Source: Cristatella mucedo (Eukaryota > Bryozoa > Phylactolaemata > Cristatellidae). Taken from it: 64,000 nucleotides of DNA. The DNA is taken from positions 1,100,001-1,164,000 of the forward strand of contig WPIO01000010.1 in the NCBI GenBank assembly GCA_009760855.2, given 5' to 3'. This document shows, piece after piece, positions 56,500 through 64,000 of the stretch (positions are counted from its first letter, which is position 1; the number at the start of each line of letters is the position of its first letter). The notes under the pieces were generated by a model, which was not told where the DNA came from, made no database searches, and was given only the letters and a program-made list of their open reading frames with translations. A program made the translations under genes and the position numbers.

Positions 56500-56640
56500 A
56501 ACAGCCTCATTTTTAAAGCGACTGAAGAGCCTCAACTACTGTCACCACCGCTTGCAGTTGCTTCAAAGATTAACCATTTTAGGATTTGAACCAACCACCT
56601 TGGTTGTGAACAGCAAGCTCCGTACATCCATACAACTACC
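56500..56640 (-). mobile_element. tRNA-derived SINE-like repeat C, copy 4
   Basis: Contains TCACCACCGCTTGCAGT and the antisense of a degenerate B box (GGATTTGAACC, 56582). It is more diverged than the copy at 54825. Confidence 0.55.
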
Positions 56641-57424
56641 AATCCATCTGAGACAACGACAACAGTGCTTATGTTCTCAATGCCTTGAGCTCACTCACTT
56701 AGAATGTCACGAAATTCTAGATTGAAGGAGATATTAATCTAGCTCTACTCCACCAATGCATGCCCGTTGTTTGGGCTTGTCGCTCCAAAATGATTGCAAT
56801 TAGATGAGTACATTTCTTCTAGTGTAGTGTCATCCTAGTTTCAGCAGAGAAACATCACCGTAGTCAGGGCCTTCACAGACAAGAGTGCGACAGCCGAAAC
56901 AGTTTGTGCTTTTGTGACAAGGCACCCAGATTTTAGAAATTCCTAGCATTTGGACTCACCGTCTTTACTGTCTATTTAGCCTGTCTTTCATATCCGCCTT
57001 GCTACCTTTCTATTTAACAGCTGTACAATAATTTTCCACATTGTCTGCTTTCGCTTAAATAGCATAACATACAATACCTACTTTTTGTATATTAGAGCTT
57101 CACCCACCCCTATCGTGCATCAATTTGAGTTGCAGATTATCTGACTGGGCTGCTGGTCGTGTCATTCACTTGCACTTGCAGCCTACACATATATCTAGGC
57201 TTTCTGATCTCCCAGTGTGGTTTTGCTACCCTCTTTGTGCAGGTTCTGGTTTCTTCTCTCTAAACAAAACCATTGGTTGATCTGACTTTTCATTCTTGCC
57301 TACAAAATTCGCCAATAATGCTTCTGGAAACTATCAGCACCTTCGGTGACTATGTGTACTTAAAAACTTCATTTAAAAATGCATCGTTCAATGCTCAGCT
57401 TTCCCTGTGCCCAAGTGAGCTGTG
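56641..57424. other. Unassigned stretch
   Basis: No gene or repeat family was recognised. Confidence 0.35.
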
Positions 57425-58300
57425 TAGTGCCCTCTCATTGAGAACTTAAACCAATCTAGCCAATTTAAATTGGCCTTGTAGTGGCAGCGTGCACAGCATC
57501 AGCACACACAATTGCACAGAGAAAGATTTTCAAGGACCCGGGCAATGCGATGATGCATGGGTGCTTCTTAGCTTCTTTCTAAATATCTTCGAATAAGGGC
57601 AGACCGAGATGTCTGTCTGGCATGAGTTTTGGTTGTACAGCTGAAGTCTCCAAAGAACTTAAGGTTGGTTTCGGGCACGCCGTACGACTCGAGTGTGAAG
57701 ACAGTTCGGTGAATGTAGTTTGATTGGGGACAGCAGTTTGTGTTTGTTTGTAAGTGCAAAATTTCCAGATCACGGGACACTCGGCCAGTGCAGACAGACC
57801 GATATTGTCCTCTGTCAACCCACGGTCTGTGGATGTGGCCTAGTGGGCCGGGCCGGTGCCCAGCTGTGGTCTGGCGGCTGTGGCTTTGATGCAGGTCTGC
57901 ATTGTCCTCCGGCTAACCCACGACGATGAGCTGTGGCTGGGAGAAAGAGAAGGGGAGTTGGAACAACGCGTAGAGGAGAACGGCTGTGCTTGAAAGCGCT
58001 AGGCGCCTGTGAGATCGCACATCTTTGTGAGCCAGCTTCAGTGTTCTTCGTGCTGTCGCGTACTTGCTGTTGGGAGTGCATTAATCTACCGGGACTAATT
58101 CTGAGATGTAGGCAAGGAAAGAAAATGAAGAATCCTACAAGCGAGGGATCAAACCCACCAGTCAATAAGTTGCTTGGTGGGTAGTCAATGAATATTAGCG
58201 AGAAGCTATGAAAAGCGGAAAATTCGACGCACATGATTGACAAGCCTAGCTAAATAGTTTTGCACCCATTGTAAGACGTGGTATCAAGCTTAAGTGTGCC
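57425..58300 (-). mobile_element. Old LINE A copy, split
   Basis: 57425-57790 matches the 3' untranslated region and coding end of LINE A on the minus strand (GTGGCAGCGTGCACAGCATCAG; CCAAAGAACTTAAGGTT). 58150-58300 matches the thumb region (GACAAGCCTAGCTAAATAGT). A GC-richer block lies between them. Confidence 0.55.
57825..58140 (+). mobile_element. Possible SINE or other insert in the old LINE
   Basis: It begins with GTGGCCTAGTGGGCCGGGCC, similar to a tRNA A box, and GGCTTTGATGC about 45 bp on, similar to a weak B box. It is GC-richer than its flanks. Frames through it are open on both strands but without a domain. Confidence 0.3.
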
Positions 58301-58974
58301 ATAAACCTAGTCATGTGCGTAATGTTGAGTGGTTTCCTACATGGCCGCAAAGACTCAATGTAAATAGGTCAAGCTGTAAACCTTGATGCCTTTGGTGCCC
58401 CACGGATCCATTGTTGGCCTATAATAATAATACCGTGTTTCTTCGAAAATAAGACCAACACCAAAAATAATAGTAATTCTCTATCATGGGAGCAAATGAC
58501 ATTTGCGAAAAGACAAATTTAATCTCGGCCCCGAAAATAAACCTTATCGACAGCTTGGTTGTGCCAAGGAGCAGCCTTTGCAGCAGATTTCGAATAGTGC
58601 GGTCACATGGTACAGGCGGCTGGTGTAGTGCTAGGAAGCACAAGCACGGATCATTTGGCAGCCATTACTTCCTGACCTGGAAGGCATCGTCAGTGAACGG
58701 ATTGCTGACAGCAGTGCAAAAGCTCTGGTTGTGCGCACGGCCGATATTAAAGCATATGCCTTGCAATGTCAATAAAGTTAGCAATTATCACGTAAGAATT
58801 CGAAACTTAAAAACGCTGGCTGGATGGCTTCCCTTAGCATTAAGAACTGTCTCTAAGACAATAGAAAACACTGTTCAAGCTGGCTGACGATTGGGAAGTT
58901 GCTAAACATTAAAAAAATGCGTTCCAGCCCTGTGTTGATGGCAGGCATTGAGAACTAAAGCACTGTTGTCGTTG
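58301..58974. other. Stretch with a trace of an interspersed repeat
   Basis: CGAAAATAAGACC at 58444 and CCCCGAAAATAA at 58530 form a repeated motif of a kind common in animal interspersed repeats. The plus frame 58486-58887 (133 codons) lacks any recognised domain. Confidence 0.3.
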
Positions 58975-59325
58975 AGGCTTACGAAGCTTTAGCTCTGCAG
59001 GTCCTAGACTGTGGAACTCGCTTCCACAATTCTTACGCAACGACAACTACTCTCCTACTGCCGACTATAGCACATCTTTTTCAGCGGTCCTGAACTGCTA
59101 CTTCTATGCTACTGACTACCTCAACTGCTCTCCTGACTCTGCTATGCTTCCCACTTTCTCTTTGTTGCGTGAGACGAAGTCTGTTGGCTACCGAATGCGT
59201 ACCGAAAGCCGCTTAGGCTGTGAGTGGGCTATACAAAACTCTCCTGCGTAACACCCACATGGTCTTTATGACTTTGTGGAGTTACTGACGGAGATACATT
59301 ACATTACATTACATTACTGTATATA
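58975..59325 (+). mobile_element. LINE family B, 5'-truncated, best 3' end
   Basis: It starts in the carboxy-terminal coding region (GGTCCTAGACTGTGGAACTC). The full 3' region includes CGTACCGAAAGCCGCTTAGG, a hairpin CCACA...TGTGG (59256-59280), and an ACATT-unit tail at 59299-59317. It is the clearest reference for the family B 3' end. Confidence 0.9.
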
Positions 59326-59637
59326 GCCCTCACAAGTTATTTGGCTAGTGGCTGCTTGCTTGAAGGTGGGAGCCACTGATTAAACGTTGAATGCCTCTAA
59401 ATCGGAGTGCAGCCCTGCATCACCAGTCGTTTACTTTCAACATTCAAATAAAAGGTTGTCCCAGCATAGCACGTAGTTTTAATTAATTTAAATTAAACAA
59501 ATTTCTCCTCGAAACTTCAAGTTAAAGACAATCACCTTTTTCTGAAACAGGGCACGTAATCAGATCTCTTTCACTTAGTTTCATGTAACTCTAATCAGTA
59601 AATTAGAATGCCACGTTACTGCGAGTGTTCCCAGAAA
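59326..59637. other. Unassigned stretch
   Basis: AT-rich. An ATTAAA on the minus strand near 59476-59481 could serve the exon to its right. Nothing else was seen. Confidence 0.3.
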
Positions 59638-60046
59638 TTAGAAACGGTTTGACGTAGACTCTGATAGCTGATACGAGGGATCAAATCGTGGGATCAGCTT
59701 GTTTGCCACTTCGATCGCTCCTGTGGCCAATGGTTCCCTACTCTCATATCCCGAAGGGCACAGCAGCTGGAAAAAGTAGGTGGTCGTCCACCATAACGGA
59801 GAGATGGAGAGCCAAGCAGCCTCATTGCGGCTGCCAGCCTCAGGCTTCCTGACTGGCTGACCACTTCGAGATGCTGAGCTTGAGAGTTTCATTGATTGGC
59901 TGGCCTGCCGTTCTGGTGCTGCAGTCACAATCTCATCTGACTTTACAAGTTCCATTGACTGGGGTCCAGCTACCTTCATCATCCGTGTCACTTTGCAGCG
60001 GAGTACCCCTGACACTTGCAAATTTCTTGCTGCCTTTTGCATATGC
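59638..60046 (-). CDS. Possible host exon, ABCC-transporter-like (uncertain)
   Basis: The minus strand is open for 134 codons. A candidate acceptor (TTTCCGTCTCTAG) lies just upstream at 60047-60060, giving an exon start at 60046. The protein reads SGQPVRKPEAGSRNEAAWLS, then ISPLWWTTTYFFQL, GYESREPLATGAIEV. The order A-(A/S)-x-L-S...W-W, aromatic helix, G-Y-x-x-x-x-P-L resembles the linker and first membrane segment after TMD0 in ABCC (MRP) transporters. The frame ends in TAA at 59638, which would truncate such a protein unless a donor lies before it. The match is by eye and weak. Confidence 0.3.
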
Positions 60047-61740
60047 CTAGAGACGGAAAACGCATGTCAGCCCACTTACTGGAAAAGGTAGATTGCAAGA
60101 AACATATAAGCATACGATCAGCCACCAGTTAGTTTATGCTGATGCACTCAAAGTGCTTAGCCAGGCTTCATGGCAAATACAAGAATCGCCTGAGCGATGG
60201 CCGCAGGCTAGACTACCTCTACAGCCGCTCTACATACGCAATGCTGCAATCGTGCAGATGCTGCTGCTTCTTCCTAACCTGCCGGTTAACCTAGCAGAAT
60301 CATCGTGGTGTTGGTACTGACTTTTTTAATTTTTTTTTATCAAAGCTCTTTTATTGCCAAGCTGACTAGACTTAGCGAGCTGCAAAAACTCTGACTGATC
60401 ATTGATCACTGATCACATTGATCGCTGATCATTGATGATCATCTGATCATCTTACTGACTCTGGCGTCAGTTGTAAAAGCTGGACTCCGGATCGCTCCGT
60501 GCCTCTATTTACTAAACAGTCCACTTCAGGCCGATTGCCGAAGAACTGTAAACTGTGTACGCGCCCATGACAGTTAGCGGTCACACGGCCGCGCCAGAAG
60601 GACCAACAGTGGCCTCTAGCAAGCCAAATCGGGGGGGGGGGGGCAGTATTTCAGGGTCTTCCCAAGCCACCCTGAAGAACAGCCACTGCTTATGCCTGCA
60701 CCCTGCTTATTTCGCATGGCCACACAAAGTTAGTGGTCAAAACAAGCTGTGTTCCGAGCGTTCGCTGCTGCCGACATACAAGGCTGCCTTGCATCGTTCT
60801 CGGGCCGAGCAGAGTGTTGTAGGGCTGTCCGATCGCCAAGCTAGCCTTGCTCGCAGATCGCACTAGCAGATACTACCCCCTCGGCGTGAGCTTAGCGAAT
60901 GGCATGCCCTTCGAAGCTTCGACCTGTCAGGCCTCCAAAGAGGCATTAGAGTTAAGCTTGGCTATCGGCTGGTTGACGACTAGCCAGACAGAGCATACCG
61001 TGGCTACAACGTCGCCTGCTGACCGGCGAGCCGTGTATATGTGTCGGTAGCGCTCCCACTCGACCGCATCTCCGCTGCCTCCTCGCTCTCCTTCGGGTTG
61101 AGACTTCGTCATTGATGCACGCCGGCCTCTGCGCTTGACGCACCACAGTTCTGTGCGGGCAGACAACGGAAGCATAGCACAAATCTGCGTCTGGACGCTG
61201 TGCCGAATCGTAGCAGTCTATTGGGGCACAGGGAGCCAGCATAGAGCTGATGCCCGACCGCAAGCACAGGCATGCAGGTGGAGGTCAGAAGTAGTAGAGC
61301 TGCATTTCCAGAAAAAAAGGATGCCTGAACTGCTGACGATGAGCTGTGCCTGCACCATGTGCAGGCCAGGCCGGCTCTAGTCTCCATCTCGGATATCCTT
61401 TGGGTCGAGCGATGATTGCGAGCAAACGTCGTCGGCTATTTCTCTACGAAATCTTCACATGATAGAAATAGGCTGTTCGCATAGAAGCTGCTAGAATGGT
61501 ACTAATTGCTGGGATGCATGGAACATGGAGGAAGAGGAGCACCAGCACAGCACAGAGGTCAAGGGGCAACGGCCAGCGTGCTCCACGTGCTCGAAGTGCA
61601 CAGCGCTGTCTCCAGCGCTATAAGTAGCCACACATGTGGCACGAACGCCGATAGACAATTATAAAACTGTTGGGCTGCAGCTCTGTGGCTAGGCAATTTT
61701 TCTATATAATGTCAAATTGGCCATAGGTAAAATGGATCGA
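60047..61740. other. GC-richer stretch, possible introns of a minus-strand gene
   Basis: 60540-61400 is GC-richer, with overlapping open frames on both strands. None has a recognised domain. A G run of 13 lies at 60631-60643, and a cluster of TGATCA-like motifs at 60396-60451. No exon can be supported. Confidence 0.3.
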
Positions 61741-61744
61741 TACT

Positions 61745-62690
61745 ATTCACAATTACCATCAGATTTACACAGTTAAATCTGCTTACTTTGACCTGCAAAA
61801 CACTGCAAAATATTGGCCTTTTTCAGAGATAAGGACACCACAGCAAATCTGGCCGGGCACGCGTGTTGCAGCACCAACAGGCTTCTGTAGCACCCTACTT
61901 ATAGACTATCCGAGCAGAATAACAACAGGTTACCATTACAGTTTTGTGCACAACTGGACTGCTTGGCTCATCGGCCGAAAACACCGAAACTACCACAGGC
62001 TCAGTATTCCAGGGCTCGCTAATCTAAATTTGTCTGCCTACTAAGCAGCTTTTCGGCTTTGAGATTCAGTAGCTCGCCTTCAGGTTCCTCATTCTCTTAT
62101 GCTGGCCTAATTATTTGAATTGGTTTCATTTTAGAATCCAGCTGTCGATGCAACCCTAGCTCTTCTGACTCTGGTCGACTGCTTGAGGCCCTTATTACCT
62201 TAAAATCCGTCCGAGACCAAGTACTGTGTACCACTTACCATGCTCGGGAAGTATCGAACCCACTACCGATGGAAATCCCATCATTTCGTTATTTTACGAC
62301 ATTAGAAGAAAATCTAGCGAACTCACCTTCTGCAAACTGCCTTCTCTCTGTCCAAGTAAACTATCCTCTTCTGTGGAGGTTCATAAAAGAAACTTTGCAC
62401 TTTCTGACAAAGTTTAATTACAGTGACAGGCTTTTGTATAGTGCTCCAGGGGGGCCTTTCTTTTTTCCTCCGCCCTTTGCCATCCTGTGCACAATTGATT
62501 GAGTGTTACTAATAAGGACTTACTAACCAGGAGCCGTGAGCCTTTTGAGTGCTTTGGTATGCTTGTTTTTAGCCAAGTAATTGAGTGCCTTTAACTATTT
62601 GGTTATTGATTATTTTGAAGTGAGCTGTAAAGTACCTTTTAATATATATCAAGTTCTCTTGCATCGCTATGACAAAAAATTAAGTTATCA
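61745..62690 (+). mobile_element. Old LINE A-like copy
   Basis: 61765-61860 matches the DDHIS...KSAYFQLHNIA...DKDTTSKL region of LINE A at the DNA level. 62625-62705 matches the terminal region (GTAAAGTACC ... CAAGTTCTCT ... CGCTATGAC) followed by an ATTACTATCAATATTAATAA tail. The part between is strongly diverged. Confidence 0.45.
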
Positions 62691-62859
62691 CTATTACTAT
62701 CAATATTAATAATGAAGAGAATAAGGAAGAAGAGAAGTATCGAGGTAAAAAGGCTTAAGAGGAAAAGAAAGAGGAGAAAACTAGCAGAGGTAAAGGGTGA
62801 ATTGCAGATAAATGCAAAAGAGGGCAAACATGCCGAAGAAATGTGTTTTAGATTCGTGA

Positions 62860-63075
62860 ACTGGACACGATGCTTGATAGAGAGCCATTGAAAGTTAGTT
62901 TGAACTAGAGCAATGTGGTGGCTGTGATTTTCAGTGCAGATAGGTCCTATGGCAGAGTTGTGCACTAACTGCAAGCTTCTAAATGCTCATGCAGGAAGAC
63001 CTGGGAGCAGCTACTTGCAGAAGCCTAGTCGGGATATCAAACGAATGCATGAACCTTTTCGGCTGTGGTGTTCTT
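62860..63075 (-). mobile_element. LINE A-like fragment
   Basis: The minus strand reads MQLVHNSAIGPICTENHSHH then FQWLSIKHRVQF. This is the thumb segment found in LINE A as [12 protein letters not shown]...[12 protein letters not shown]. Flanks are unrecognised. Confidence 0.6.
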
Positions 63076-63389
63076 TTGAATGCCGGCTTGAATAGAGTAC
63101 AAGAGACAAGGAAGAGAACCCGACTGAAAGTGCAACAACATTACAGCTTGCAACACAGGCATCTAAACCTTTGTCAAATCCCAGGACATGCTTCCGATGA
63201 GTCGAAAAGAGAATCCAAGCAAATGCCAATATAGATCTGCAACTGCACCACAATAACGCATAATCTAGCTTGTTCTGTCTCGAGCACTCTCCGAAAAAAG
63301 GATTGTAGTGCTTCGCTAGCTGCTGACTCCAAACTCATCACTTCCCGGAGACTGCACACTAGGAGCCAGGAGCGACAGTAGGAGCAGCC

Positions 63390-63494
<105 letters not shown>

Positions 63495-63639
63495 CACGTG
63501 GTTCCGCTAGGTCAACGTTGCTATTCCGAAGCATGTACTAAAGTGACCTGAGGATGTGTCTTGCAGGATATTCGCCCTTTCTTTTTTTCAGGACTGCATG
63601 CATTTTCTCAGCCCACTGGCCCAAGGAGTCTGAGTGGAG

Positions 63640-63786
63640 GCATCAGCAGCAGCCCGAGTGACAGGAAGTATGGCAGCAGCGGCAGCAGAAGTTGCAGCAG
63701 CAGGCAGCAGCAGCAGCACAGGAAGGCAGCAGCAGCAGCTCGAGCCGTAAGCATGCTGCCTTTGTGCAGCAGCAGCAGCAGCTCGA
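63640..63786. repeat. CAG-rich trinucleotide tract
   Basis: Many GCAGCAGCA runs interrupted by AGG, AGT and TCG. If the exon at 63801 is real, this lies just inside the following intron on the minus strand as CTG repeats. Confidence 0.85.
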
Positions 63787-63800
63787 TGCACTTTTCTCAC

Positions 63801-64000
63801 CTGTGAATGGCTCGACTTGCTTGGCCGTGACTTTCCACTGGATGAGCACTCCAACTGCGGCCAGCACGGGCCAGACAGCGAGCAGAATCCATGCATAGAT
63901 GCAGGGCAAGAGGGGCTGCGCAGCTGCTGCCGCCAGCCCACCGTTGCTCGACCGGCCGTTGCCCATGGGATCAGCCGAGGTGGCCTGTGCCACCGACTCA
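63801..64000 (-). CDS. Possible 5' coding exon of a membrane protein (uncertain)
   Basis: The minus strand is open from the window edge to a good donor at 63800 (CACAG then GTGAGAAAA). It reads MGNGRSSNGGLAAAAAQPLL, then PCIYAWILLAVWPVLAAVGV, LIQWKVTAKQVEPF. The ATG at the MGNGRS position (CCCATGGGC) has a favourable context, but the frame continues to the edge. One clear membrane helix starts P-C-x-Y-x-W, as in the first helix of ABCC-type TMD0. Together with the exon at 59638-60046 this suggests one minus-strand gene, but the link is inference. Confidence 0.4.

Noticed and set aside
57815-58243. A 142-codon minus-strand gene
   Set aside because: It lies across a LINE relic and a SINE-like insert; proline/serine-rich with no domain.

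Overview
This is a gene-poor, repeat-dense stretch of an animal nuclear genome, most likely an invertebrate. The base composition is mostly AT-rich. Intact long reading frames are rare. The sequence carries CR1/L2-type LINEs, tRNA-derived SINEs, pogo/Tigger-like and Mutator-like DNA transposons, long microsatellites, and remains of Maverick/Polinton or adintovirus-like proviruses. Nothing points to a bacterial or organellar origin. The species cannot be named from the sequence alone.

Layout, left to right. 1-4.4 kb: two old minus-strand LINEs of families here called B and A, broken by insertions. 4.8-7.4 kb: a decayed pogo/Tigger-like transposon. 7.4-12.4 kb: several LINE A copies and a tRNA-derived repeat. 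12.4-14.6 kb: AT-rich, with one decayed unknown frame. 14.6-16.6 kb: an interspersed repeat (D) split by a LINE B. 18.1-19.0 and 22.9-32.65 kb: decayed virus-like genes (a polymerase amino-terminal fragment, a fibre-like gene, a small hydrophobic protein, a CxxC zinc-ribbon-like protein, and an FtsK/HerA-like ATPase). These are split by two tail-to-tail LINE A copies (25.2-30.5 kb), one of which keeps a long intact frame. 32.65-34.9 kb: LINE A followed by a Mutator-like transposase remnant. 36.3-38.9 kb: a second pogo/Tigger-like copy, split by a LINE B. 39.1-41.7 kb: local direct repeats. 41.7-42.9 kb: a CpG-rich, apparently intact coiled-coil gene, the best host gene here. 44.0-45.7 kb: a TIR-bounded Tigger-like element lodged in microsatellite DNA. 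45.9-52.8 kb: a second virus-like element with a protein-primed family B DNA polymerase broken by two LINE A insertions, followed by a compact block of small unknown genes. 53-59 kb: SINEs, repeat D again, and old LINEs. 59.6-64 kb: two possible exons of a minus-strand membrane-protein gene, plus microsatellites.

Four relationships tie the window together. First, LINE families A and B each end in their own predicted 3' hairpin and their own short tandem tail: ATT units for A, ACATT units for B. Second, at least one SINE carries a tail resembling the LINE A 3' end, which suggests it borrowed LINE A's machinery. Third, nested insertions give a relative order of events: virus-like elements, Tigger copies and repeat D first, LINE A and B insertions into them later, and a LINE A into another LINE A's tail last. 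Fourth, the virus-like remains fall into a polymerase part and a virion-assembly part, as expected for Polinton/adintovirus-type elements. Every recognisable gene of that kind is broken or truncated, but a few small unknown frames beside the polymerase remain open.
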